From Candidatus Bathyarchaeota archaeon (GTDB lineage: Archaea > Thermoproteota > Bathyarchaeia > TCS64): a stretch of DNA of 64,000 nt. The stretch spans positions 559,472 through 623,471 of the forward strand of contig CP070784.1 in the NCBI GenBank assembly GCA_020346605.1, read 5' to 3'. Positions 42,164-51,018 of this stretch are shown here, piece by piece. Each line of letters begins with the position of its first letter. The stretch's first letter is position 1. The position numbers were made by a program, and so were the translations under genes. Under the pieces are notes generated by a model, which saw only the letters and a program-made list of their open reading frames with translations, had not been told where the DNA came from and did not search any database.

Positions 42164-43706
42164 ATGGGGTATCGCTTTATTAGCTGACTTCAAAGACCAC
42201 GTAAGATTTTTAGATACAACCCTCCGTGACGGCGAACAGACCCCTGGAGTCTCCCTGACACCACCGAAGAAACTAGAGATAGCTAGGCAGCTCGACAGTC
42301 TCGGGGTGGAAGTCATCGAGGCAGGGTTTGCAGCCGTCTCCGAGGGAGAGGCAGAAGCCGTCATGCTCATAGCAGCTGAGGGGTTGGACGCTGAGATATG
42401 TAGTGCGACTCGTGGCGTGATAAAGGACATCGACGTCGCCATAGACTGCGAGGTCGACAGCGTCAACATAATCGTTCCAGTGTCTGACCTGCACATTGAG
42501 CAGAAGCTGGGCAAGACCCGGGAGGAGGTGCTGGGTATGATGGAGAAGGCTGTGACCCACGCCAAGGACCACGGTCTCATCGCGGAGCTCTCAACAGAAG
42601 ACGGATCCCGAACCGACATGCTCTACCTCAAGCAGGTCATCGACAGGGCTCTGGAGGTGGGCGTGGACCGAGTCTCTCCATGCGACACCGTCGGCATACT
42701 AACCCCAGAAAAGGCGTACAGCTGGTTCGCGGAGCTAAGGAAGGAGTTCCCTGATGCGGTTTTTAGCGTCCACTGTCACGACGACTTCGGCCTAGCGGTC
42801 GCTAACTCCATCGCGGCCCTCAGTGCGAACGTGGACCAGGTCCACGGAACCATCAACGGCATCGGCGAGAGGGCCGGGAACGCCGCGTTGGAGGAGATCG
42901 CGGTCGCCCTCAAGGTCCTGTACAACGTGGACATCAAGGTCAGGACAGAGCTCCTCTACGAGACCTCACAGCTGGTTTCGCGTCTGATCCAGATGCCCGT
43001 TCAGTCAAACAAGGCGATCGTGGGGAAGAACGCGTTCGCTCACGAGTCGGGCATCCACACCCACGCCATTTTGAGGAATCCGCTCACATACGAGGCCATC
43101 GACCCCGAGCTTGTCGGAGCGACGAGGAGTATAGTTTCAGGGAAGCACGCCGGGTCGGCGGGGCTCAACAGCTCCCTCGATGATATGGGTTTCACGCCTT
43201 CCAAGGACGAGTTCCGAGAGATACTCAAGCAGGTGAAGGAGAGGGGGGACAGGGGGGAGCACGTGACAGACGCGGACCTCCTTGGCATCGCCAGGGACGT
43301 CATGGGAGTAGAGATGGAGACTCCCCTGAAGTTGGACGAGTTCATCGTCACAACGGGGAACCGTATCACCCCTACATCCTCCGTGAAGCTGAAGCTCAAC
43401 GGTGACTCATTCATGGAGGCGGCAACGGGAAACGGCCCCGTTGATGCCGCACTGAACGCCGTAAATAAAGCGATAGCACCCGAGGCACGCGCAGTGCTTG
43501 ACACGTACCATGTCGAGGCCATCACGGGCGGCAGCGATGCAGTTGTGAATGTCGAGATCAGGCTACGAAGAGGCGATCGGCTCGTGACTTCCAAGGGTGT
43601 GAACGAGGACATCGTCATGGCCAGCATAGAGGCGTACCTCAAGGGGATGAACGTCCTCTTGGTGAAGGAGGATAGACCCGAACGCAAATGGACAGTAAAA
43701 AAGTGA
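42164..43706 (+). CDS. leuA: 2-isopropylmalate synthase family, second paralogue, with apparent start frameshift
   Basis: The conserved barrel motif VRFLDTTLRDGEQTPGV is encoded from about 42196, but no ATG, GTG or TTG lies in that frame upstream before GTG 42306, which would cut the catalytic motif off. ATG 42164 has a gaagg ribosome site eight bases ahead but is in another frame. One extra base near 42184 would explain it. The rest is complete: HCHDDFGLAVANSIA, GIGERAGNAALEE and the C-terminal LeuA dimer domain (ITPTSSVKLKLNGDSF, ATGNGPVDAALNAV). With canonical TPGV it is the better candidate for true LeuA. It lies directly before leuC. Confidence 0.8.
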
Positions 43707-43722
43707 GGAGAAATACCTGAAA

Positions 43723-44982
43723 TTGGGATACACAGTATCTGAGAAGATCCTAGCTAAGGTCGCGGGACTGAAGGAGGCCAGAGCGGGGGAGATCGTCAAG
43801 GCCAGGGTGGATTTGGCGATGATGCCCGATCTGACCACCATCCTGGCCGTGAACGCGATGAAGGCCATGGGCGTCGAGAGGGTCTGGGACAGCGAGAAGG
43901 TCGTGATAATTTTGGACCACGTCGCCCCGGCCTCAACCCCGCTCGCGGCCGAGATCCACAGGGACATCAGGGAGTTCGCCAAGGAGCAGGGCCTGAAGCA
44001 CCTGTATGACGTGGACTCCGGCGTCTGCCACCAGGTGCTCCCCGAGAAGGGGCACGTCAAGCCTGGGAAGCTGGTGATCGGCGCGGACTCCCACACCTGC
44101 ACGCACGGAGCCTTCGGGGCCTTCGCCACCGGCGTCGGCTCCACGGACATGGGGGCCATCATTGCCACGGGCAAGACGTGGCTCAGGGTGCCGGAAACCA
44201 TAAAGGTAAACGTCGAAGGTGAGCTCTCCGACTTCGTGGCCCCCAAGGATGTCATACTCCACACAGCGGGCCAGATAGGTGCCGACGGGGCCACTTACAA
44301 CGCTCTGGAGTTCGCCGGGTCCACGATCTCGGACATGAGCGTCTCAGGCAGGATGACCCTCTGCAACATGGCGATAGAGATGGGGGGGAAGGCCGGCATC
44401 GTGGAGCCCGACGAGAAGACCTTCGCATTCCTTGAGAGGAGGACTGACGGGAAATTCGATCCTGTCCACGCAGACGAGGACGCTAAGTACAAGAGCGTTC
44501 TAGACGTAGACGCCAGCAGTCTTGAGCCCCAGATCGCCTGCCCCCATAAGGTGGACAACGTGAAACAGATCAGCGAGGTCGCAGAGACCAAGATCAACCA
44601 GGCTTTCGTCGGCTCATGCACCAACGGGCGCCTCGAGGACCTTCAGATCGCAGCATCGATACTGAAAGGCAGGCGCGTCCACAGGGACGTCAGGCTTCTG
44701 GTCGTGCCCGCTTCGAAGGAGGTCTATCTGGAGGCTCTTGGCACCGGGATCATCCGGGACCTCATCGAGGCTGGGGCGACGTTCAGCAACCCTAGCTGCG
44801 GAGCCTGCTTCGGCGGCCACATCGGCCTGCTTGCCCCGGAGGAGGTGGGCATCACGTCCTCCAACAGGAACTTCAAGGGGCGGCAGGGGAGCCCAGAAGC
44901 GTTGGTATACCTAGCCAGCCCGGCGGTGACTGCAGCCTCTGCGGTGACCGGTAAGATAACCGACCCGAGGGATCTGCAATGA
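43723..44982 (+). CDS. leuC: 3-isopropylmalate dehydratase large subunit (archaeal LeuC/HacA type)
   Basis: The 419-residue aconitase-family protein isomerises 2- to 3-isopropylmalate, or citramalate and homocitrate analogues. Visible elements are ADSHTCTHGAFGAFATGVGS, VGSCTNGRLEDL and NPSCGACFGGH, whose cysteines hold the 4Fe-4S cluster. The start is TTG 43723. Its stop overlaps leuD by four bases. The shared operon with two synthases suggests a dehydratase serving more than one substrate. Confidence 0.9.
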   Translation: MGYTVSEKILAKVAGLKEARAGEIVKARVDLAMMPDLTTILAVNAMKAMGVERVWDSEKVVIILDHVAPASTPLAAEIHRDIREFAKEQGLKHLYDVDSGVCHQVLPEKGHVKPGKLVIGADSHTCTHGAFGAFATGVGSTDMGAIIATGKTWLRVPETIKVNVEGELSDFVAPKDVILHTAGQIGADGATYNALEFAGSTISDMSVSGRMTLCNMAIEMGGKAGIVEPDEKTFAFLERRTDGKFDPVHADEDAKYKSVLDVDASSLEPQIACPHKVDNVKQISEVAETKINQAFVGSCTNGRLEDLQIAASILKGRRVHRDVRLLVVPASKEVYLEALGTGIIRDLIEAGATFSNPSCGACFGGHIGLLAPEEVGITSSNRNFKGRQGSPEALVYLASPAVTAASAVTGKITDPRDLQ

Positions 44983-45482
44983 CAATGAAAGTTGAGGGGA
45001 AGTCCTGGAAGTTCGGGGATGACGTGAACACGGACCTCATCGTCCCCGGGAAGTACCTGGAGCTCGTCGATCCCCACGAGATTGCCAATCACGCGATGGA
45101 GGGGATAGACCCCGAGTTCCCCAGAAAAGTCAGCAAAGGGGACGTCGTTGTGGGCGGGAAGAACTTCGGATGCGGCTCCAGCAGGGAGCACGCGGCCATA
45201 GCCCTGAAATACATCGGAGTGGGGGCAGTAGTCGCCGAGTCCTTCGCGCGGATATTCTACAGGAACGCCATCAACCTCGGCCTCCCGATACTGGAGTGTC
45301 CAGGGATAGCCAGTGCCGTGAGCGAATGCGACGTCCTGGAGATAGATCTCACAGGCGGCAAGGTGGTAAACACGACCACGGGCAAGGAGCTGAGCTTCGT
45401 GCCCCTCCCCGGCTTCATGGTCGATGTCCTCGACGAGGGAGGCCTCGTGAAATATCTCAAGAAAAAATTGGATGAGTGGTAG
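44979..45482 (+). CDS. leuD: 3-isopropylmalate dehydratase small subunit
   Basis: The 167-residue swivelling domain of the dehydratase has GDDVNTDLIVPGKYLEL, KNFGCGSSREHAAIALK and ESFARIFYRNAINLGLP. The stretch after GKYL is the loop that in archaeal homologues helps set preference for isopropylmalate versus homoaconitate. Here it reads YLEL, which I cannot assign. It overlaps leuC and is followed by leuB after three bases. Confidence 0.9.
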   Translation: MTMKVEGKSWKFGDDVNTDLIVPGKYLELVDPHEIANHAMEGIDPEFPRKVSKGDVVVGGKNFGCGSSREHAAIALKYIGVGAVVAESFARIFYRNAINLGLPILECPGIASAVSECDVLEIDLTGGKVVNTTTGKELSFVPLPGFMVDVLDEGGLVKYLKKKLDEW

Positions 45483-45485
45483 AAG

Positions 45486-46484
45486 TTGACAAAGTACAGG
45501 ATAGCTAAGATTCCCGGCGACGGAATAGGCCCCGACGTCATGGCCGCAGCAGTGAAGGTCCTCGAGGTAGTCGAGGAGACGAGGGACATCGGTTTCGACT
45601 TCGTCGAACTTGAGGTTGGGGACGCCCTGAAGGCCAGGACGGGTGTGGCTCTTCCGCCGGGTACCATCGAGGAGATTGAGAAATCAGATGCAGGGCTGTT
45701 CGCGGCCGTCGGTGAGACCGCCAAGGAGGTCATCCTCCCCATGAGGCAGGAGCTCGACCTCTTCGTGAACCTCAGGCCGGCGAAAGTGTACCCCAACGTC
45801 CCCCACCTTAAGGAGGACGTGGACATCGTCATGGTGCGGGAGAACACCGAGGGCATCTACAAAATGATAGGGGACCGCGGCGACGGCTGGGGGTTCAACG
45901 TGAGGGTGATAACGACCAAGGCCTCGGAGAGGATAGCCAGGTGGGCCTTCGACTACGCCGTCAAGTACGAAAGGGAGAAGGTGACCTGCGTCCACAAGTC
46001 CAACGTTTTGGACAAGAGCTGCGGCGTCTTCCAGGAGGCGTGCCAGCACGTGGCAGGATCGTACCCGAACATAGAATACGACGAGGTCATCGTCGACGCC
46101 TGCGCCATGAGGCTAATACTCAGGCCAGAGGCCTTCGACGTCATCGTCACCACAAACCTGTTCGGCGACATCCTCTCTGACGAAGCCGCAGGCCTAGTGG
46201 GGGGTCTCGGAATGACGCCCTCTGGGAACATCGGCGACAACAACGCCGTCTTCGAGCCCATCCACGGCACAGCGCCACGCCTGGCGGGAACGGGGAGAGC
46301 CAACCCCATGGCGACCATCCTCTCGGCAGGCATGATGCTGGACTGGCTGGGCGAGCGCAATGCAGCGACGAGCATCGAGGACGCGGTCATCGAGGTACTT
46401 AATGAGGCCAAGACTCTGACCCCAGACCTCGGCGGCTCAGCCGGAACTATGGATGTGGCAGCTGCAGTCAGCGCAAAACTCTAA
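45486..46484 (+). CDS. leuB: 3-isopropylmalate dehydrogenase family
   Basis: The 332-residue beta-decarboxylating dehydrogenase has IPGDGIGPDVM, NLRPAKVYPNVP (substrate arginine region), VMVRENTEGIYKM, the Lys in HKSNVLDKSCGVF and NLFGDILSDEAAGLVGGLG with metal-binding Asp. GSAGTMD lies at the C-terminal end. It oxidises and decarboxylates 3-isopropylmalate, with 3-methylmalate or homoisocitrate as possible relatives. The start is TTG 45486, directly after leuD. Confidence 0.9.
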   Translation: MTKYRIAKIPGDGIGPDVMAAAVKVLEVVEETRDIGFDFVELEVGDALKARTGVALPPGTIEEIEKSDAGLFAAVGETAKEVILPMRQELDLFVNLRPAKVYPNVPHLKEDVDIVMVRENTEGIYKMIGDRGDGWGFNVRVITTKASERIARWAFDYAVKYEREKVTCVHKSNVLDKSCGVFQEACQHVAGSYPNIEYDEVIVDACAMRLILRPEAFDVIVTTNLFGDILSDEAAGLVGGLGMTPSGNIGDNNAVFEPIHGTAPRLAGTGRANPMATILSAGMMLDWLGERNAATSIEDAVIEVLNEAKTLTPDLGGSAGTMDVAAAVSAKL

Positions 46485-46619
46485 AACCCCCTTTTTCAGG
46501 GCTAACTGTGCCTAATCCGATGAATTGGATTTACTCCCGATTATCTGTCTCTTTTCCAGAAAAGTTTTAAGGAAGGGCCCTATAAGAGAAGGTTGCTTGG
46601 GGTGAATTGAGCATGAAAG

Positions 46620-47123
46620 GTGAATATTTCCTCCAGCGATAAGGACTACTACTACCCCGCCCAAGAGATAAAAAAGGTTCTAACGGTCACAGACGAGCTG
46701 AAGACAGAGTTCTCTGTGCGGTGGAATGGGAAGGGGGACGAGATCGCGTACCGGCGAGTCATGGAGACCCTGGAGTCCCTCCAGGAGGCCCTGACCGTCC
46801 ACTACAAGGAGCTCCACGCCATGGAGCGTGCCCTCGTGGCCGCGGCGTCATCCGGGATGAAAGAGAAGCAGAGGACACTTCTCAGGTGGCTCGCGGAGAA
46901 CCGCGACGAGAAGGCCGTCTACACCGTCCTGATCGGGCGCCTCTCCGAGTCACTGGGCATACCGAGGTCCACCGTGAGGTGGAACCTGAGGGGACTCAGG
47001 GAGGCCGGCCTGATCAGAGCCGGGGACAAGGAGAACAAGGGCATTCAGGTGGGCCTAACGGAGATGGGGAGTCTGATAGCTGAGTATCTGAGCACCTCTT
47101 GGAGTGACACGGAACACATTTAA
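46620..47123 (+). CDS. winged-helix transcriptional regulator with helical N-terminal half
   Basis: The 167-residue protein starts at GTG 46620, preceded by tgaaagg and a TATA-like cctataagag about 35 bases upstream. Residues 1-75 are charged and largely helical. Residues 80-160 are a winged helix (QRTLLRWLAENRDEKAVYTV, LGIPRSTVRWNLRGLREAGLI, then LTEMGSLIAEYL). The target is unknown, but it lies right after the leu operon and before a RAM-domain gene. Confidence 0.75.
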   Translation: MNISSSDKDYYYPAQEIKKVLTVTDELKTEFSVRWNGKGDEIAYRRVMETLESLQEALTVHYKELHAMERALVAAASSGMKEKQRTLLRWLAENRDEKAVYTVLIGRLSESLGIPRSTVRWNLRGLREAGLIRAGDKENKGIQVGLTEMGSLIAEYLSTSWSDTEHI

Positions 47124-47154
47124 AGACGACAGATATGAAAATGGACGAGGCACA

Positions 47155-47397
47155 ATGACGGTTAAGGCCTACATAATGATGAATGTGAAGACCGGGACGG
47201 AGGACGAGATCTGCAAGGAGCTCGCCGGGTATGAGGAGGTCGAGGAGGTGTCCACCATCTATGGTCAGTACGATGCCGTGATAAAGGTGGGGGTCGATGA
47301 CATGAAGCAGCTCGACAGCTTCATCCTCACCAAGCTGAGGAGCATCTCGAACATCATTCTGACCGCTACAATGCTGATATCAAAGGAGTACAGCTGA
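47155..47397 (+). CDS. stand-alone Lrp/AsnC ligand-binding (RAM) domain, second copy
   Basis: The 80-residue protein starts at ATG 47155 with a gagg site. It has the RAM pattern KAYIMMNVKTGTED, VSTIYGQYDAVIKVGVDD and LTATMLISKEY without a DNA-binding domain. It is a divergent relative of the RAM protein at 31145-31372. Following the leu genes and a winged-helix gene, it could sense a branched-chain amino acid, a known ligand class of Lrp proteins. Confidence 0.85.
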   Translation: MTVKAYIMMNVKTGTEDEICKELAGYEEVEEVSTIYGQYDAVIKVGVDDMKQLDSFILTKLRSISNIILTATMLISKEYS

Positions 47398-47474
47398 GCC
47401 TCGACTGCTGGTTATCTTTGCTCAGCGCAAGGTTTATTTGCGGATGAGCTTCCTACCATTCCGTCACCTACCGC

Positions 47475-47550
47475 GCCCTGGTAGTATAGTTCGGCCCAGT
47501 ATGCCCGGCTGTCACCCGGGCGATCCCGGGTTCAAATCCCGGCCAGGGCG
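47475..47550 (+). tRNA. tRNA-Asp (GTC)
   Basis: The seven-base acceptor stem pairs gccctgg (47475-47481) with ccagggc (47543-47549), followed by discriminator G (identity base of tRNA-Asp) and an encoded CCA at 47551-47553. The anticodon stem cccgg/ccggg encloses the loop ctgtcac with anticodon GTC at 47511-47513. The T arm contains ggttcaaatcc. No intron is present. Confidence 0.96.
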
Positions 47551-47660
47551 CCAAACATCAACCGTAAAATCCCTTTTAAGTGGGCAATCGAGCGCGCCCT
47601 CGCGTGTCGTGGCCCAGTAGAAACAGAGTACGTGAACAAATTTTTCAGGTAAAATGAAGG

Positions 47661-47799
47661 TGCCCAGGCGTTCTCATCGACGAGATGTAGGTTTTCTTCA
47701 AAGCCTAAGCCGTGAAGACGCCTTTGAGGCCCATCTCCTTGATTTTAGCGTCTTCGGGTCCTTCGCCTCTTCGACCCTTCTGACGCTCCCGCCTGGGCA
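47661..47799 (-). ncRNA. candidate structured RNA closed by a 10-bp terminal helix
   Basis: On the minus strand a perfect ten-base pair joins tgcccaggcg (minus 5' end, complement of 47790-47799) to cgcctgggca (complement of 47661-47670). Inside lies a nested hairpin, gcgtc and gggtc pairing with gaccc and gacgc, and a second hairpin with tcttca/tgaaga arms. A strong TATA element (AAAATATATAATG) lies about 25 bases before the predicted 5' end, and T-rich sequence follows the 3' end. The small open frame on the plus strand shows no protein-like character. I do not recognise the family. It lies between tRNA-Asp and psmA. Confidence 0.5.
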
Positions 47800-47815
47800 G
47801 AATATACTTCCTATA

Positions 47816-47828
47816 CATTATATATTTT
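47816..47828 (-). promoter_or_regulatory. TATA box of candidate RNA
   Basis: The minus-strand sequence AAAATATATAATG is a near-ideal archaeal TATA box, centred about 25 bases before the start of the terminal helix at 47799, the correct distance for transcription to begin there. Confidence 0.55.
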
Positions 47829-47879
47829 CATTCTGTTTAGTGCATCAATCAACTCCGTGCTGGTAGATGGAGTACCGAG

Positions 47880-48178
47880 CGTGTAAGGGGCTAAAATTGT
47901 AGTAAACGTGTTAAAATTCAATCAATAAGTTAAGCGATAGTTTTATTCACCTGATGGGTGCAACTGTGGAGTCGAAGCCATAGAAATATTGCTTGAATGC
48001 CTTAAGCCGAGAACACAGTCCGGTCGTAAATCCGGTCTTCAATTATGTAATGGCTCCCTATTATGACTCTTTCATCGTGGAATGACCCCGTAGTAAAGAG
48101 CTTAAAAGGATGGTTTAAATAGTAATACTGAGGTTAAATCTCGAATCATCGTCTGAGAGGATATAGGAGGACTGGAAT
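47880..48178. other. 300-base intergenic region before psmA
   Basis: No gene is convincing here. The region is AT-rich with several stops in all frames and contains a small repeat of tccggtc (about 48017-48035). Near 48105-48125 a run ggtttaaatagtaatac probably holds the psmA promoter TATA box, and aggagg at 48165-48170 is the psmA ribosome site. Confidence 0.5.
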
Positions 48179-48883
48179 TTGTTTATGCCCAGAGCTTACG
48201 ACCGCGCTATAACAATATTTTCACCCGAAGGGCGCCTTTACCAGGTGGAGTACGCACTAGAGCTGGTGAAGAGGGGCGCCCCTATTGTAGGAATATCCTC
48301 CAAAGAGGGCGTTGTCCTGGCGGCGAACGAGACGCCGGAGAACCGTCTGGAGGATCCCGAGTATTTCCGCAAGATATTTCAGCTTGACGAGCACATAGGA
48401 GCAGCGATAGCCGGGCTCAGCTCTGACGCAAGGGTGCTGATAAACCAGTCTAGAGTCTTCTGCCAGAGCAACAGGCTCCTTTACGATGAGCCGGTGGACG
48501 TAGAGGTCCTCACCAGGAGGGTGGGGGACCAGGCCCAGGTCTATACACAGCACGCCGGTGTGCGCCCCTTCGGGGTGAGCATGATTATCGCCGGCGTTGA
48601 CAACACGGGGAACAGGATATTCACAGCGGACCCCAGCGGATCCTACAGGGGCTACCACGCCACCGCCGTCGGCAGGAAGGGCGACGAGGCCAACAAACTG
48701 CTCGAGGAGCGCTACAACAAGGACATCACGCTGGAGGAGGCGATGGCCCTCGCGGTGGAGACCGTGAAGACCGCATCCGAGGGGGAGGTCACCTCCAAGA
48801 ACTGCAAGGTCGCCGTCATACCCGCCGACACAAAAGCCTTCAGGAGACTTGAAGAGGAAGAGGTAGAGAGATACCTCATCTAG
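48179..48883 (+). CDS. psmA: 20S proteasome alpha subunit
   Basis: The subunit forms the outer heptameric rings and gate of the archaeal 20S proteasome. The 234 residues start with the alpha signature AYDRAITIFSPEGRLYQVEYA and lack the catalytic Thr of beta subunits. The C-terminal part includes EVTSKNCKVAVIPADTKAF. TTG 48179 is preferred because aggagg lies eight bases upstream, and ATG 48185 is two codons further. It heads the cluster psmA, sbds, rrp4, rrp41, rrp42, rpl37ae, an arrangement widespread in archaea. Confidence 0.95.
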   Translation: MFMPRAYDRAITIFSPEGRLYQVEYALELVKRGAPIVGISSKEGVVLAANETPENRLEDPEYFRKIFQLDEHIGAAIAGLSSDARVLINQSRVFCQSNRLLYDEPVDVEVLTRRVGDQAQVYTQHAGVRPFGVSMIIAGVDNTGNRIFTADPSGSYRGYHATAVGRKGDEANKLLEERYNKDITLEEAMALAVETVKTASEGEVTSKNCKVAVIPADTKAFRRLEEEEVERYLI

Positions 48884-48895
48884 AAGGCTCCACTG

Positions 48896-49582
48896 ATGAG
48901 TGACAAGTATACGCTGGTCAAATATTCACAATCAGGAGAAAAGTTCGAGATACTAGTTGACCCAGTGAAGGGTCTGTCCTATAAAAGAGGCGAACTCGAC
49001 GACCTCACAAACGTACTGATGATCGACACCATATTCACGGACTCCAAGAAGGGCGAAAAGCCCTCGACCAGCAAGCTTGAATCCGTCTTCGGGACCAGCG
49101 ACCCCCTCGAAGTCGCCAAGATAATGTTCGAGAAGGGGACACTGCAGCTCACAGCGCAGCAGAGGAAGGAGATGACGGATCAGAAGCTCAGGCAGATAAT
49201 CAACATCATCTCCAGGACGTACGTGGATCCAGCTACGAAGCTCCCCCACCCGCCGCTGCGCGTCGAGAACGCCATTTCCCAGACAAAGGTGTCTATCGAT
49301 CCCTTCATCGATGCAGAGGAGCAGTTCAAGGGGGTCGTGGACGCCCTCAGACCTATCCTCCCCATGAAGGTGGAGAGCATCGAGATAGCCATCAAGATCC
49401 CAGCCGAGTACTCATCTAAGTCCTACGGCGTGGTAAAGAACTTGGCTGAGATCAAGCGGGAGGAGTGGAGCTCGGACGGCTCGTGGATGGTGGTGGTCAC
49501 GATATCGGCCGCCATGCACGGCGAGCTACTGGACCGGCTGGGTAAGACGACCCAGGGGAACCTCCAGACGAAGATCCTTTAG
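48896..49582 (+). CDS. sdo1: ribosome maturation protein SBDS homologue
   Basis: SBDS proteins help release the anti-association factor from the large ribosomal subunit and join EF-2-family GTPases in that step. The 228-residue protein has the three-domain layout: the N-terminal FYSH domain (KFEILVDPVKGLSYKRG, LMIDTIFTDSKKGEK), a central helical domain (ERK-like QQRKEMTDQKLRQIINII) and a ferredoxin-like C-terminal domain (MKVESIEIAIKIPAEYSSK). It lies between psmA and rrp4. Confidence 0.95.
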   Translation: MSDKYTLVKYSQSGEKFEILVDPVKGLSYKRGELDDLTNVLMIDTIFTDSKKGEKPSTSKLESVFGTSDPLEVAKIMFEKGTLQLTAQQRKEMTDQKLRQIINIISRTYVDPATKLPHPPLRVENAISQTKVSIDPFIDAEEQFKGVVDALRPILPMKVESIEIAIKIPAEYSSKSYGVVKNLAEIKREEWSSDGSWMVVVTISAAMHGELLDRLGKTTQGNLQTKIL

Positions 49583-49601
49583 AGAATCGAAGTGAACAAC
49601 A

Positions 49602-50300
49602 ATGTCTACACGGTTTGAGAACAGAGACCTCGTGATACCGGGAGACGTCCTCTTCGAGGGACGGATAAGGACGGGGGACAACACCTACCGCCATGAGGGC
49701 AAGATCAACGCGACAAGAGTCGGGCTGGTCAACTACAGCAAGGAGATGGTCTCGGTCATCGCCCTCGAGGCAGGTTTCAGCCCCTTGTCCGGGGACCTCG
49801 TCATTGGGGACGTGGTCGACATCGAGCTTGGCCGTTGGCTTGTGGACATCGACACCTTCACCGAAGCGATACTGAATGTACCCGACGCCATTGACGCCCC
49901 ATTCAGGTCAGACATAGTGATGCCGGACATCCTGGACGTGGGAGATACGATAGTGGCGAAGATCGTCGACATGGACAGGCGTAAGACGCCCATACTGGGG
50001 ATACTTGGTAGGGGTCTCGGGAAGATCAACGAGGGCTTTATTATCCGCCTGACTCCTTCCAAGATACCCAGGCTGATAGGTAAGAAGGGCTCGATGGTGA
50101 ACATGATCCTCAACCAGACCGGGTGCGAGATAATAATCGGTCAGAACGGGAGGATCCTGGTCAACGGTAGGACCCGGGAGCAGGAGGAGATGGCCGTGAG
50201 CGTCATAAAGAAGGTCGAGAGAGAGGCTCACATCTCGGGCCTGACCAACAGGGTACAGGAGTATTTGAAGATTCTGAAAGAGGAGAAGAAAAATGAGTAA
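49602..50300 (+). CDS. rrp4: exosome RNA-binding subunit Rrp4
   Basis: Rrp4 caps the exosome ring and binds RNA. The 232-residue chain has the N-terminal lobe ([20 protein letters not shown]), an S1 domain (about 65-140, with [16 protein letters not shown]) and a KH domain with GxxG in [14 protein letters not shown] and [12 protein letters not shown]. Its last eight bases overlap rrp41, showing tight coupling. Confidence 0.95.
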   Translation: MSTRFENRDLVIPGDVLFEGRIRTGDNTYRHEGKINATRVGLVNYSKEMVSVIALEAGFSPLSGDLVIGDVVDIELGRWLVDIDTFTEAILNVPDAIDAPFRSDIVMPDILDVGDTIVAKIVDMDRRKTPILGILGRGLGKINEGFIIRLTPSKIPRLIGKKGSMVNMILNQTGCEIIIGQNGRILVNGRTREQEEMAVSVIKKVEREAHISGLTNRVQEYLKILKEEKKNE

Positions 50301-51018
50301 GAGAAAGAAGAGGACCACGAAGAGATTCGACGGGAGGAAGCCGGACGAGCTCCGGCCTATAAAGATCGAGAGTGGAGTCCTCCCCAACGCGGACGGTTCG
50401 GCCTACATAGAGATGGGCAGAAACAAGATCGTCGTGGGCGTGTTCGGGCCAAGGGAGATGCACCCAAGGCGCCTTTCGAAGCCAAACATGGCAACACTGA
50501 GGTGCAGGTACCACATGGCCCCCTTCTCGGTGGACCCGAGGAGGTCGCCTGCGCCATCCAGGAGAGACAACGAGATCAGCATGGTGATGAGGTACGCTCT
50601 CGAGCCAGCGGTTTTCCTGGAGCGCTACCCCAGGGCCGCCATCGACGTGTACGCCGAGATACTGGAAGCCGACGGGGGGACTAGGACGGCCTGCGTGAAT
50701 GCCGCCTCGGTAGCCCTAGTCGACGCAGGCATCCCAATGAGGGGCCTGGTGGCGTCCTGCGCCGCCGGGAAGATAGACGGTAATATAGTCCTTGACCTTG
50801 GAGACTACGAGGACAAGGAGGGCCAAGCCGATCTGCCCGTCGCCTACATGCCCAAGATGGAGAAGGTCACTCTGCTCCAGATGGACGGCATCCTCTCCGC
50901 ACAGGAGTTCGAGGACTGTCTGAACCTCGCTATAGATGGATGCAACCAGATCTACGAGGTCCAGAGGGAGGCCCTGAAGAAGAAGTACGGGCTCGAAGAA
51001 CAGGAGGGCGAAGAGTGA
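50293..51018 (+). CDS. rrp41: exosome catalytic subunit Rrp41
   Basis: The RNase PH-like subunit carries the phosphorolytic site that shortens RNA from the 3' end. The 241-residue protein has the family start [20 protein letters not shown], the arginine-rich phosphate/RNA site [20 protein letters not shown], and the acidic catalytic region [20 protein letters not shown]. It overlaps rrp4 upstream and rrp42 downstream. Confidence 0.96.
   Translation: MSKRKKRTTKRFDGRKPDELRPIKIESGVLPNADGSAYIEMGRNKIVVGVFGPREMHPRRLSKPNMATLRCRYHMAPFSVDPRRSPAPSRRDNEISMVMRYALEPAVFLERYPRAAIDVYAEILEADGGTRTACVNAASVALVDAGIPMRGLVASCAAGKIDGNIVLDLGDYEDKEGQADLPVAYMPKMEKVTLLQMDGILSAQEFEDCLNLAIDGCNQIYEVQREALKKKYGLEEQEGEE

Noticed and set aside
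47654..47866. 70-residue open frame on the plus strand over the candidate RNA
   Set aside because: Its start has no clear ribosome site, the sequence is not protein-like, and the RNA helix and minus-strand TATA box explain the region better.
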